A stretch of 64,000 nucleotides of DNA from Diplonema papillatum (GCA_030068145.1 JAPJBO010000279.1:124001-188000), one strand, 5' to 3'. Shown: positions 20,686 to 30,422, counted from the first letter of the stretch. The notes: generated by a model not told the origin, from the letters alone. A program made the numbers and translations.

Positions 20686-20826
20686 CAGAGCATTGTTGGT
20701 ACTAAAGATGGGTAGTTGGCAGCGCAGTGCATGGAACTTACCAAAACAGGTGACTTCCGCGGGTGCTGGCCACGATCCGGCGCTCGCGGAAGTGCCACAT
20801 CCTCCTCAAGCAGAACGTGCCATTAC
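20686..20826 (+). pseudogene. repeat G joined to a fragment of the ATPase 3' end (copy 2)
   Basis: This second copy of the G plus ATPase-fragment unit has ggtagttggcagcgcagtgc, cttaccaaaacaggtgact, then ggccacgatccggcgctcgc and cctcctcaagcagaacgtg. It retains cctcctcaagcag, which copy 1 has lost, so each copy decayed independently from the same unit. Confidence 0.8.
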
Positions 20827-20829
20827 ACA

Positions 20830-21037
20830 CAAGGGACAAAGTGATGGCGATCCTGGGCCCCCTGTCTCTGCTTTTGTTGGAAAAACGACGTCCTTCTTCC
20901 TTATTGGGTGTTTTTTTCGACTCTTTTTTTTTGTTGCAAAGAGGCCCGAGAGGGGGGGGAGAGAAGAGAGCAATCCCAGGAGAGGACGTGCGGCCTAATG
21001 GTCCTACGTGTCCTGACTTCCCCAGAGTTTGGACTGA
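20830..21037. other. short spacer
   Basis: No gene is seen. T-rich and G-rich runs precede retroposon B1. Confidence 0.4.
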
Positions 21038-21334
21038 TTTTTTTAGATAAGCGCCAGCTTGAAAGGAAATGCTCGACGATGCTGCCCGACAAAGAACAGA
21101 AGGGATCCCAAGTGCTGTAACTACCGAAACACGTGTTGAACGGACGTGAGGTCATGCGGGCCTACCCCTACACGACAAATCACACAAACACAACAGGTCA
21201 AAAGTCCTGAGTGAGAAAACAACACACGGTGGTGTAAGCGAAGAACAAATCAGATGGTGTTTATATTGTATTTGCTCCTTACCTCTACATTTCCCCCCTT
21301 CCATTCGGAGTCGAAGCAGCTACGTCGAGTATTT
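21038..21334 (-). mobile_element. retroposon family B, copy B1
   Basis: On the plus strand it reads T-run, gataagcgccagcttgaaag, gaaatgctcgacgatgctgc, aagggatcccaagtgctgt, cacacaaacacaacaggtc, acacggtggtgtaagcgaag, and ends gaagcagctacgtcgagtat. It is about 290 bp with no ORF. Its outer 25-30 bases resemble those of family A (ataagcrccwgctt and ctcgagtatt), while the interior is different. Confidence 0.8.
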
Positions 21335-21826
21335 CGTGTTGTCCGGGCCCCCGGTTATTCACGTCCACCCCCCCCTCCTTGGCTTGGCTGTTGGCCTTCT
21401 CTACGAGAGGGATTTGCCTGTGCTCTCGTAGCATGGGTGGACACTGCTGTCCTGTACCGCAGACACTCAGGTTCCGCGCCGGTGATGGTCCGCCTTATGT
21501 GTCCGTGGCCAAAAAACCGATACGGTGCAGATAGGACCAGTGCAGTGTAGAGCACACAGAACCATTCAGCATGCGCTTGCTACCGCCTCCTTTTTTTGGG
21601 CTAACAATCTTGCGGGTTGCCCTTCAATGCATGGTGCCTAGCTAAAAAGACGTAGACACAGCGTATTTTGATGGTTGATCGGAATTCCTATGAATCCAAG
21701 CAGTAAAACGATCAACCGGCACGCACAAACAAAACGAAGCGCCTGTCTTTTTAGAGTGTAAGTTCGCTTACAGATCTGAGGATTTAAAGAAAGAAACCTT
21801 TTTTGGTGTGGTCCACCATGAAACTT
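21335..21826. other. spacer with repeats shared with 53.6 and 59.0 kb
   Basis: 21400-21555 (cctgtgctctcgtag, tgatggtccg) is related to 53680-53820. 21602-21745 (atcttgcgggttg, gctaaaaagacg, gatcaaccggcacgcacaaa) is related to 58979-59135. No coding signature is recognised. Confidence 0.55.
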
Positions 21827-22170
21827 ACTCAGAACTTCCCAAGTACTTCCCAAGTACACCCCATGTACACCCCAAATAGGGTAAAATAGCGATTTCTGGC
21901 GGTGTTTTGCATTTAGTACTTCCCGTGAACTTCCCAAGTACTTCCAAGTACACCCCATGTACACCCCAAATAGGGTAAAATAGCGATTTCTGGCAATGTT
22001 TTGCATTTAGTACTTCCCGTGAACTTCCCAAGTACTCCCCAAGTACTTCCCAAGTACACCCCACGTACACCCCAAATAGGGTAAAATAGCGATTTCTGGC
22101 GATGTTTTGCATTTAGTACTTCCCGTGAACTTCCCAAGTACTTCGCGACACCCCTTGTACCCTTGGTAAG
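21827..22170. repeat. tandem ~95-106-bp satellite, three units
   Basis: Each unit contains ccaaatagggtaaaatagcg, atttctggc, ttttgcatttagtacttccc and gtgaacttcccaagtactt. Units start near 21840, 21935 and 22040. The flank aaggccaccgcac after the last unit also closes the related array at 49130-49385, so both loci descend from one array or element. Confidence 0.8.
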
Positions 22171-22995
22171 GCCACCGCACAACCTTTTTAGTGCATTCCA
22201 GCGAGTCGCAGTCACACATCCTGGGTGCCGGACGAAGTACAGATCGACAAACCTACAAAAAACAGGGGGTCCCGAATGTGCTTTGCACTGGTTTGCGTGA
22301 CTGAAGCGGGAGGGGCCGTAGTCTCCTAGCTTTTCATGTCACGGCAAGACGGTGTTTTCGACGCCATGACTAATTTATTATTTAGGTCAGACTACGCTCG
22401 GACTCAAGTCAGACTACCGTCAAACAAACGCAGCAGATAGGCAGGCAGTCTACCTGAGTCTGCGAAGGCGTTTGAAGTTTTCATTCAGCGACTTTGCTTC
22501 CCCTGTCTTGCACGAACCGTCTCCATACTCTCTCAGTCTCTTCGAGACCTTACCAGAGCACATCAGTCTGGCAAGAAAAAAAAAACGAAATTTTTTCCTT
22601 CCTCGACTTTCCCCTTTTTGTCTGTTTTGCGCACCGTATTTCCGGGCAAGCGCTTCGGGTTTTCTATCAGAGTCAGGGATACCTGCTGGTCATCTCAGTT
22701 CTGTTCAGGCCGCCCTTTTCTCTTTTGTGTGACGAAACACAACCCCAGGGGGTCGGGGGTTGAAGTGTCCGGATGAAGTGTCCGGATGACCGTCGTCAAA
22801 TGTGTCTCGTTGAACTTGCCACTAGCTCGCAGCAACAGTTGCAACCGACAAGGGTTGCATCGACGAAAGCGCGGCAAAAATGACCCTTTTGGAGTCCCGT
22901 GGCGAAGAGCTGGCATAGCTTGGTACCCATTTACATGCAAATGGCTCCCCGAACGCAACAAGGATGGAGTCGTTGAGAGATTTCTTCACTTTAAA
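22171..22995. other. intergenic
   Basis: No gene is supported. ORFs here are short and lack motifs. One plus-strand ORF appears long only because it runs into the TTG microsatellite. Confidence 0.5.
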
Positions 22996-23007
22996 CGCTG
23001 GAATGGT

Positions 23008-23235
<228 letters not shown>

Positions 23236-23268
23236 CTACTGTTTTTGAACCTCACTAACAAACACAAG

Positions 23269-23325
23269 GTCGATGGACGGTCGATGGACGGTCGATGGAC
23301 GGTCGATGGACGGTCGATGGACACC
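23269..23325. repeat. 11-bp tandem repeat GGTCGATGGAC, five units
   Basis: Five perfect copies follow closely after the TTG run. Confidence 0.95.
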
Positions 23326-23439
23326 CAAGACGCCCGTATGGGATCGTCGGGAACACAGAGAACAACCTACAACACCAAAACCGAGGGGAGCAACCTCCGA
23401 ATGTGTAGCATTGGTTTGCAAGTACGAAGTAGGCAATTC

Positions 23440-23545
23440 CCTGCACAAGGCAGCCCCTCGAGTAATTTTGTGTACGCACCCCTGTTTTGTAGAAGATCAT
23501 CGATACTGTGATCGCCCACACGAATACACACGTAAATCCGGAGTA
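23440..23545 (-). mobile_element. degenerate retroposon A-like remnant
   Basis: cacaaggcagcccctcgagt is the family A 5' end. It is followed within 10 bases by gcacccctgttttgtag and gcccacacgaatacacacgt, which resemble the A 3' part. Most of the interior is gone, or this belongs to a third related family. Confidence 0.5.
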
Positions 23546-23634
23546 CGCAACACGACAGACGAGAAATGGTTTGATTGTGACAAACAGCCCACGCAGGTGT
23601 CAGAGGTGGGGGGTTTTCCGCGGGTTTCCGCGCG

Positions 23635-24714
23635 ATGCCGGTGGAGGTGACGCGCGCGGGCGAGATCCTCCGGTCCGACGACCAGCCGGACGCGGTGTGC
23701 TGGGTGCCTTCGGGCACTATCGTGTCTCTGCTGGGGCCCGCCGTCGAGTACCGCAACGCGGCCACCGGCAAGCGCAGCACGCTGACAGCCCGCGCCGGCG
23801 AGGCGGCGACCTGCGTGGCGTGCTCCGTGCCTCTGCAGGCGGAAGGGAGCGGGCCCCTCAGCGGCGGCAGCAGCAGCAGCAGCAGCCGGGGGCTGCCGCA
23901 TTATTTCGCGGTCGGCACGGCCGAAGGGTACGTGGTCCTCTCCTGCGACGTGCACTCGTTCCCCGTCGAAACTACGCGCGTGGCCTTCACCGCGGACACG
24001 GTCAGCCACGTGTGCATGGGCCGTGACGCCGTCGGGAAGGACTTCGCCGTCGCCGCAGACGTCACGGGCAAGCTCGCAAAGGTGGCCCCCTGGGCCTCCC
24101 GTCCCCAGTGGTCTCGCCGGCTCGACTGGGAGCGCGGCGCGCCGGAGGAATACGTTCGGACGTTCGTCTGCCTCCTCGCGGCGACCCCCAGCACGCCGCC
24201 GCTGGTCTGCGCCGTCGGAAACTGTGCCGAAGCTTCGCGAGGCAGCGACTGCCTGCTGCTCACGACGGAGGGTGCCGTGGCCGGATTTTCGCACCTGCCG
24301 TTCCAAGTGCGCGGAGTGTGCGGCGAAGCTTGCTGCCAGGACGCCCAGGGGGCAGGCGCGGCCTTCGTCGCGGCCGCCGACGACGGCGTGTACCAAGTGG
24401 CCGTCGGCGGGGGAGAAGAAGGGGACGGCGAGGTGTCGAGTCCGCAGCTGCTGTTCGAGCTGCCGTGCGAGCCGCAGGGGCTGGTGGCGCTGCCGTCGGT
24501 CCCGTGCTTGGTGGTCAACTTCGGCTGCGGCGTGTCGGCGTTCACGCGCGAAGCCGGCGCGTGGCGGGAGGCGTGGGCGATGGACAGCGAAAGCTTCGTC
24601 TCCGACGTCTGCGCGTATTCTCCGGAGGGCGTGCAAGGGTTCCTCGCCTCGTCCTGCGATGGGGCGGTGACCGCGTACCACGTGACTTCAACTACAAGGT
24701 CCACAACAAGTTGA
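23635..24714 (+). CDS. 359-aa protein, possible beta-propeller; family not recognised
   Basis: The intronless GC-rich ORF starts at ATG 23635 and ends at TGA 24712-24714. It has no signal peptide or membrane segment. The sequence is a run of short hydrophobic strands separated by small and acidic turns (VCWVPSGTIVSLLGP, HYFAVGTAEGYVVLSC, DFAVAADVTGKLAKVAPW, ACCQ, AAADDGVYQVAVG, CLVVNFGCGVSAFTR, GFLASSCDGAVTAYHV). The spacing of the G.V strands and the final SSCDGAVTAYH resemble WD40/propeller blades, but no clear WD dipeptides are present. A poly-Ser stretch is encoded by an AGC run near 23870. The last codons (TSTTRSTTS) come from a region that is duplicated downstream, so the true C-terminus may be altered. 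A partial copy lies at 24815-24905. A cytosolic scaffold role is only a guess. Confidence 0.6.
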   Translation: MPVEVTRAGEILRSDDQPDAVCWVPSGTIVSLLGPAVEYRNAATGKRSTLTARAGEAATCVACSVPLQAEGSGPLSGGSSSSSSRGLPHYFAVGTAEGYVVLSCDVHSFPVETTRVAFTADTVSHVCMGRDAVGKDFAVAADVTGKLAKVAPWASRPQWSRRLDWERGAPEEYVRTFVCLLAATPSTPPLVCAVGNCAEASRGSDCLLLTTEGAVAGFSHLPFQVRGVCGEACCQDAQGAGAAFVAAADDGVYQVAVGGGEEGDGEVSSPQLLFELPCEPQGLVALPSVPCLVVNFGCGVSAFTREAGAWREAWAMDSESFVSDVCAYSPEGVQGFLASSCDGAVTAYHVTSTTRSTTS

Positions 24715-24814
24715 CCCTGCAAGCAGACGTTGCCCAAAGCAAGGAGCTAGCCCGGGAGACCTCCAATCAACAGGAGCCTCAGAAATACCGCTTCATGAAA
24801 TTCGAACCAGTTCA

Positions 24815-24905
24815 GCGGAGGGTGCCGTCGCCGGGTTTTCGCACCTGCCGTTCCACGTGACTTCCAGCAAGTACAAGTTCCACAACAAGTCGACCCTGCA
24901 ACAAA
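24815..24905 (+). pseudogene. chimeric fragment of the upstream gene
   Basis: 24817-24858 repeats gene bases near 24262-24303 (ggagggtgccgt, gggttttcgcacctgccgtt), then joins a second copy of the gene's end (ccacgtgacttc, tccacaacaagt). Two gene segments about 380 bases apart are fused here, so an internal deletion accompanied or followed duplication. Confidence 0.75.
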
Positions 24906-24909
24906 ACGG

Positions 24910-25845
24910 ACGTTCCCAAATACAACGGGCTATGCCGGAACATCCTCCTGCTTGCTAGATCTGTGATGTTATAGGTATATCGTAAAAGACAGGCGGCAGG
25001 CAATTAAATGCTGCTCCGAATGGTGCACTTGCTGCAGCAGTAGAGTTGTCTTATGAGAGCGTGGCTCGTCTCTCACCTTTCAGTTGCGTCGCCGAGTGAT
25101 CCCTCCGCCTGGTATCAACAGTGTAGGTGCCCGCGGAAATTCTTGCTGTCTCTAGACCTCTCGCGTAGGGTGTCGCCGCAAGGCAGGCGTCTTCGTAGGC
25201 TCAGGCTACAGGCTTCGCCTGCACGCGTTCACACACCGTCGTTTCTTCTAGCTCGCGCGCATCTCAAGTGAAACAGAAACACGACTATTTAGCCGTGCGG
25301 AATGGCCATACTTGCCTTTTTTTCCGCTTGCGGTGCATGCGCACGCGAAAGCTACGGTTACGAGGATGAATGGCAACCCAGCTGCCGGAAGTGCATGTGA
25401 CATGTTGGTTCTCGAAAAAGGTACGCAGTGCTGGTTGTAACACACTATTCGTGACACACACCCTGTGACACTCTCGTTGGGACAGGACGCCTTGTGTGAC
25501 AACACAACACTGGTGCGGTACTTTGTGACCGAGCTTCGGCAGCACTCGATGAAAAAGCGTGGCGAGGTCTTCGGTATAGTTTGTTCCAACAAGCCTGACC
25601 CTTCGAACCCCTTGCACTCTGAGAGTACAAAGGCTCATTTTGAAGCTACCGATCCAAAAACAGTGACAGCAACCAGAAAAGTCAGAGCGACCCAAGATAC
25701 TGAGTACACTGTAAACTTGCTGACCCACTCCCCTTGTGCTCCCAGACTCTGACCCGACGATACGCAGGACTCCGCCTTGCAGGGGTCAATCGGAGACCTG
25801 AAAACACCGACTTTTTTAACACAAACAAAAGCTAAATTTTGAAGC
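24910..25845. other. intergenic
   Basis: No gene is supported. Minus-strand ORFs across 25285-25728 show no family motif. Confidence 0.45.
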
Positions 25846-26070
25846 TACCTACCCCCCCGTGCATAAGATGGATAGCCAAACCCCCTTGCTTAAGATGGAT
25901 AACCGGCGAGAATGCCAATCCATCTTAAACACGGGGGTGAGGTACCCCTGTGTAAGGCGACTACACTGTAGTCTACAGTGCCCCCGGGTTGAAGATGGAT
26001 ACCCCCTTGATTAAGATGGATACCGCCAAAACCCGAGTTTTTCATCCATCTTATGCACGGGGGGGGGGGG

Positions 26071-26565
26071 ACCCGGCAGCGTTTTAAAATACGTAGAAAA
26101 CGTTTTCCCTCAGAAAACGTTTTCCGTATTTTAACGGCGGGCCCGTTAAAAAACGCTTAGAAAACGTTACAGTGAAATGCGCGTTACCCTTACCTGTACA
26201 CCCGTTCCAATAGGAAGGACACACGGTACAACGGGAAAAGGAAAAAGATGGCGAAACAATCGCACGAAACCATTGTCTGGCAGGGCGTGGAGGTGAAAAC
26301 CGAAGGGAAGAGCATGAAGGCAGTGAAGTGCCTCTTCTGCGAGCACGAGTTTTCTGGAAGTGCATCTCGATTGCGTGAGCACTTCCTCACCGGAGGAAGC
26401 GTGAAGCGATGCGTACCAAAAGAGGCGTGAAATAGGTGAACAAGAGTAGAACCACGTCGTTACCACGAACGTTTTCCCTTAAAAAACGTTTTCCTTTAGA
26501 AAACGTTTTCCGTATTTTAAGAATCGATTTCCTTAAAAAACGCCGTTTTCTAACAACGCTGCCCT
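26071..26565 (+). mobile_element. hAT-like MITE carrying a BED-finger ORF
   Basis: Ends CGGCAGCGTTTT and AACAACGCTGCCCTA form an imperfect inverted repeat with GGCAGCGTT perfect; the right terminus read outward-in is TAGGGCAGCG, like the TAGGG ends of Ac/hAT elements. It lies in the G run of the outer element, so an 8-bp G duplication would be invisible or is consistent with the flanking G runs. Subterminal gaaaacgttttcc palindromes occur on both sides (26095-26130 and 26468-26515), a typical transposase-binding arrangement. At about 495 bp it is non-autonomous: only a 60-aa BED finger ORF lies inside. Confidence 0.6.
26248..26430 (+). CDS. 60-aa BED-type zinc finger peptide inside the MITE
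   Basis: The peptide begins MAKQSHETIVW and holds C28-x2-C31, the FSGSASRLREH run with H45, and C55 before VPKEA. This C.xC...F.G..SRL..H...G.V..C layout is the BED finger found at the N-terminus of hAT transposases and related proteins, used to bind transposon DNA. Everything C-terminal (RNase-H catalytic core, dimerisation region) is absent, and TGA follows directly. The start ATG has an AAAAAGATGG context. It could be a truncated transposase relic, or a retained DNA-binding peptide that recognises the palindromic ends around it. The finger itself is intact, with no internal stop. Confidence 0.7.
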   Translation: MAKQSHETIVWQGVEVKTEGKSMKAVKCLFCEHEFSGSASRLREHFLTGGSVKRCVPKEA

Positions 26566-26793
26566 AGGGGGGGGGGTAGGTACACACAAAAGTGACAGCC
26601 ACCAGAAAAGTAAGAAAAGACAGAGTGACCCAAGGTAAGACATCCGCTGTAGACTTGCTAACCCATCCCCCCCCTTTGTGCCGAGACTCTACCCTATCGA
26701 TACCCAGGAGACTAAAAACCACCGACTTCTTGATTCAGAAAACAGTCCAAGGAGAAGAGCCCTCATCCCGTCCCCTTCCTTGAAGTGTCAACC

Positions 26794-28215
26794 ATGCGCG
26801 GTACGCAGCTCGTCGCGTGCGCCTGTTTAGTGGCGGCCAGCGCCGCGCTTCCGCTGCCGACGGCGGACCAGCTCCGGTGGTTCGAAGACGAGATCACGGG
26901 GCAGGGGACGTTCAATATGGGGACGTACGACGCGTGCGGGATCGGAGCCGTGACGCTCGAAGGCAGCTCCCGGCACGCGCAGGCGGAGTACGTGTCGCTG
27001 CCGCCGGGCGCCGCGTTCAACCCCGTGTCCTTGGACGTCGAGTCGTGGGTGAAAGGCCTCGCTGCAGCGAACATGACGCACAGCCTGCTCACGCTGTCCC
27101 ACGGGTGCGGGTACGTGCTGTTCCCAGTGAACACCACCCTACCCCCCACCGGCGCGGCATACAACTACACGATCAGGCAGTCTCCATACGCAAACGGCAC
27201 CGCCGACATCGCCCGTCTGTACGTCGACGCTTGCAGGAAGTACGGGGTGCGCCCGGGATTCTACTTCGGGATCATGAACAACGCGTTTTTGAACGTCATC
27301 GGCGGCGTCGCGCAGCAGCAGCGGTCGTACGCGGGCCAGGTCATCGTCACGCAGGCTGAATACACGGCCATTTTCCTGGCGAACCTGCGCCAGGCGTGGA
27401 CCGATTACGGCGAGCTGGCCGAGATCTGGTTCGACGGCGGGTTCCCTGAGGGTACCGGGCCGCAGATATCGGCGCTCCTGCAGGAGCTGCAGCCGGGAGC
27501 CGTCGTCTTCCAGGGCCCCGGCGGCAACGCCGTGCGCTGGTGCGGGACGGAGTCCGGGATGCTCACTGCCCCGGTGTGGTGCAACGCCGCCTCCTCCGGG
27601 ACCTCCGGCAGCGGCTCCATCGACGGGACCGGGTTTTTCCCTGCGGAAGCCGACACCTGCTTCCAAACAGGCTCGGCTGGTGAGGAGGTCGCCGCACCGT
27701 ATGCCGGGTGCTGGTTCTACAACCCGGACATGGTCCCGAAGTCGCTGAAACAGCTGGTGGCGTCGTACCACGCGACCGTCGGCATAAACGCCGTGTTGAA
27801 CCTCGGGTGGACGCCGAACCAGGACGGCGTGCTGCCGGCGGCCCACGCCCAGAGGTACCAAGAATTCGGCGACTTCGTGCGCGGGTGCTACGTCGGGAAT
27901 GTGACGCTTGAAGTGATTTCCTCGCCGGTGGCGCTCCCGTCCATGTCCTTTTCGGTGTCCGCGAACAAAACGGCGACCGTCGACCGCGTGGTGCTGCAGG
28001 AAGACTTGACCCGCGGGCAGCGCGTCACCAACTTCTCGTTGTCCGTCGACGGCGCCGCCGTCGTCTCCGCCCAATCCATGGGGCACAAGCACATCGCGCT
28101 GCTCGCGGCCCCGATGCAGCTCACCCCCGCGTCCAACATCACGCTCACTGTGCACCAATCCCTCGACATCCCGTACATCCGCTCACTGGTCTTCCACATG
28201 TGCGAGCGGCCGTGA
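26794..28215 (+). CDS. secreted alpha-L-fucosidase, GH29
   Basis: This 473-residue enzyme would remove terminal alpha-L-fucose from glycans by a retaining mechanism. I chose the ATG at 26794 because it starts a typical signal peptide (MRGTQLVACACLVAASAALP). GH29 landmarks follow: QLRWFEDE near 26, FNP...SWVKGLAAANMTHSLLT at 75-100, VDACRKYGVRPGFYFG at 144-159, and the nucleophile motif EIWFDGG with D214. Residues ~305-360 (GCWFYNPDMVPKSLKQLV, GINAVLNLGWTPNQDGVLP) match the conserved end of the barrel, followed by a beta-sandwich tail. The usual HHDGF motif is replaced by SHGCGY near 102-107, a divergent subfamily trait or a change of specificity. Several NxT/NxS sites fit a secreted glycoprotein. 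A decayed tandem copy of its 3' end follows. Confidence 0.88.
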   Translation: MRGTQLVACACLVAASAALPLPTADQLRWFEDEITGQGTFNMGTYDACGIGAVTLEGSSRHAQAEYVSLPPGAAFNPVSLDVESWVKGLAAANMTHSLLTLSHGCGYVLFPVNTTLPPTGAAYNYTIRQSPYANGTADIARLYVDACRKYGVRPGFYFGIMNNAFLNVIGGVAQQQRSYAGQVIVTQAEYTAIFLANLRQAWTDYGELAEIWFDGGFPEGTGPQISALLQELQPGAVVFQGPGGNAVRWCGTESGMLTAPVWCNAASSGTSGSGSIDGTGFFPAEADTCFQTGSAGEEVAAPYAGCWFYNPDMVPKSLKQLVASYHATVGINAVLNLGWTPNQDGVLPAAHAQRYQEFGDFVRGCYVGNVTLEVISSPVALPSMSFSVSANKTATVDRVVLQEDLTRGQRVTNFSLSVDGAAVVSAQSMGHKHIALLAAPMQLTPASNITLTVHQSLDIPYIRSLVFHMCERP

Positions 28216-28318
28216 TGTTGGCTGTGGTGTTCTCCTGCGAAAGAAATTGAAAAAAGGCTGACGATCGGCCACAGGGCTGCATTCTTCAAACCAACGTGAA
28301 TTCCTGGCCTCGAAGCAC
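28216..28318 (+). repeat. 3' flank of the fucosidase, duplicated
   Basis: The segment with gttctcctgcgaaa, gaaaaaaggctgac, gatcggccacagggctgcat and tggcctcgaagcac recurs at 28650-28750 after the partial gene copy. The duplicated unit is therefore coding end plus about 100 bases of 3' flank. Confidence 0.85.
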
Positions 28319-28619
28319 GTGACGCTCGAAGTGATTTTCTCGCCGGTTGCGCTCTCGTCCGGGTCGTTTTCGGTTTCCGCGAACAAAACGGCGGCCGTCG
28401 ATCGCGTGGTGCTAGGAAGACCTGGCCCGGGGGCAGTGCGTCACCAACTTCTCGTTGTCCGTCGACGGCGCCGCCGTCATCTTCGCCCAATCCATGGGGC
28501 ACAAGCACATCGCGCTGCTCGTGGCCCGATGCAGCTCACCCCCGCGTCCAACATCACGCTCACTGTGCACCAATCCCTCGACACGCTCACTGGTCTTCCA
28601 CATGTGCGAGCAGCCGTGA
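28319..28619 (+). pseudogene. partial tandem copy of the fucosidase 3' end
   Basis: It repeats the last ~315 bases of the gene from gtgacgctcgaagtgatttt to a TGA in the matching place, at roughly 85-90% identity by eye. Small losses (near 28413, 28527 and 28580) disrupt the frame, and the barrel is absent. It is followed by a second copy of the gene's 3' flank. Confidence 0.85.
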
Positions 28620-28954
28620 AAAAAGGCGGGTTGGCCTCGAGTAACACGCGGGTTGGCTGTGTTTTTCTCCTGCGAAATATTTGAAAAAAGGCTGAGGATC
28701 GGCCACAGGGCTGCATTCTTGAAACCAACGTGATCCCGGCCTCGAAGCACAGGGCCAAAAACCGGAAAAAGCCAGCTCGTATACGCAACAAGGTCAGCGC
28801 CCGGTACCAAAGCAATGTTTTCAGCTAGCGGAAGCAAAAGGTTGTGGTAAGGTGTTGCTTTAGGTGTACCGGGATCACGACCAATGATATTGAGATTGCG
28901 TGTGGTATTTCTCTTGAAGGTCGATGGTCACGGATAGGCGATGAAACATTGAGG

Positions 28955-29030
28955 GACTAGCCCCCTGTGTTTTTCACCGCGGTGTTGTGTAGAGCTCGTC
29001 AGTTGGGGAGAGGCAGCCAGTGAGACGAGC
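28955..29030 (-). repeat. element D fragment, inverted
   Basis: The minus strand reads cactggctgcctctcccc, ctgacgagctct, then jumps to acacaacaccgcggtg and ggctagtccctc. It therefore lacks the ~50 bases of the hairpin and GAAA part found in the copies at 4.9 and 31.7 kb. Confidence 0.75.
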
Positions 29031-29204
29031 AAGGCTAGTCCGCCGGCGAACGGGCTTCACCATCACGCCGTACATTCGGACGGTTCCATATCAACCTTCA
29101 GACTCCACAACGGACGTGAAGCGCGCACCGAGATAAAACAGTACCGGGGCAAGAAGCGACCGAAGCATGACACTCCGCGTGCAAAGAAGGTAGTCGGTAG
29201 CGGC

Positions 29205-29270
29205 TTGTGCAGGCTATCGTCCCACACAGATCGTTGCTGCATATATATCACGTTCAAACCACCTCTTCAC
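29205..29270 (+). repeat. repeat F, inverse partner at 31384-31450
   Basis: gcggcttgtgcaggctatcg, cccacacagatcgttgctgc and atatatcacgttcaaac match the minus strand of 31384-31450. With the D fragments further out, the 30.4-kb gene is bracketed by inverted repeats. Confidence 0.75.
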
Positions 29271-30119
29271 TGTTGCCCGTGCCCCTTTCCCGCTGTTCAT
29301 GCCGGACATTCGGACGGAACGTACAATGAACGAAAGTTGCAATACCAAAAACGTTTGAACGAAAATGCGAGAACAATATTTTCTGTCTCGCAAGGCGCAC
29401 ACCCGAGTTTTCTGTGCGTTGACAACGCAATTGTTGATACAGAAAATTAGAAGTTGGCAGCGTCTACGTGTACATGAACTTACCGAAAAGCAGGTGAGTT
29501 CCGCTAATGCGCACAACAACCAAAAAGCGCCGTACTAAATTTTGGGATGTGCGCTACGGTGTTCATCCATTATAGAAGCTGTCAGCTTTTCCGCTAGGGG
29601 CGGCGAGACCCATTGCGAGTCCCGCGCCAATCCGGTCCATTCATGGGATTGGTGACAGGCGACCTATAAAACCCCTTCGGGGGGAAAAGAAAGGAGAAGA
29701 AAAACCAACAACGTCGGTTCCCCACGTGCCAATCGCCCTGAGCGAACGTCGATTCTCTCGTTCTGGCTTCTTGTTTGATCATGTTTGAGGAAAAGAAGCT
29801 ACCCCAAGAATCTCACGCGCAAGCGTGATGTGCCTCGGAAAGACTAGCCGGGTGCCAGCCACCTAGCCGCAGCACTAGCACTCAACCCCTGAAACCTCCG
29901 AAAAAGTACCGGCAGTTGGTCTAGGCCTGAGAAGAATGCTCGGAATACGACCAATGACAAAGCTCGCAGCGGGAATAGTTGACTATCATGTTTGTGCTGC
30001 CCAAGGTTGAGTGACGTGTTGCCAAGGCTCGCACTGCCACGAACAGTGCATACGTGTGCATACTAGACCACAGCACAACCGGAGACTTTGACACCCCGGA
30101 TTCTCAACCGAACTTTCTA

Positions 30120-30240
30120 GGCATCCACCTATGCCTCATGCATCGTAACAGGATACGCCCACGGTAAGAGCAACGTACCGTTTGGAAACAACCAATGCGG
30201 CTTACGATCAACTGGCCTGAGGCTGGCGAAAAAGGCCTAC
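30120..30240 (+). pseudogene. duplicated 5' end of the 30.4-kb gene
   Basis: From catcgtaacaggatacg through caaccaatgcggcttacgat and caactggcctgaggctg it matches 30350-30455, the leader and first codons of the gene downstream. After about 10 codons the match ends. Each copy is preceded by an E-like segment (cccggagactt...cacc). Confidence 0.85.
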
Positions 30241-30422
30241 ACCTCAATGCACTGCCACGGTTAGTACATGTGCATCACCCTTCTGCGATACCCGGCCCGG
30301 AGACTTCGGCACCCTGGATCGATGGAATCCACTCAACCAAACTTTCAAGACATAAACATACGCTTCATGCATAGTGTAACAGGACACGTCCGCTAAGAGG
30401 AACGTACCGTTTGGATCAACCA

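Larger units (their letters stand above)
25846..26582. mobile_element. palindromic inverted-repeat element (outer), hosting an insertion
   Basis: The outer ends are TACCTACCCCCC and GGGGGGTAGGTA. Inside, 25855 starts cccgtgcataagatggatag and 26043 ends ccatcttatgcacggggg, with further gattaagatggata and ccatcttaaacacggggg copies between. Without the inner insertion (26071-26565) it would be about 240 bp. The same gcataagatggat/catcttatgcac motif with taggta occurs at 50797-51085 and 60560-60615, so this is a multi-copy MITE-like family. Confidence 0.7.
28750..30119. other. intergenic with inverted D and F repeats
   Basis: 28955-29030 is a minus-strand D fragment, 29205-29270 is repeat F (cgttgctgcatatatatcac), and 29445-29515 is repeat G (gttggcagcgtc, acttaccgaaaagcaggtga). 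A hairpin ccaatcc...gggattgg lies at 29627-29653. No gene is supported. Confidence 0.55.
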
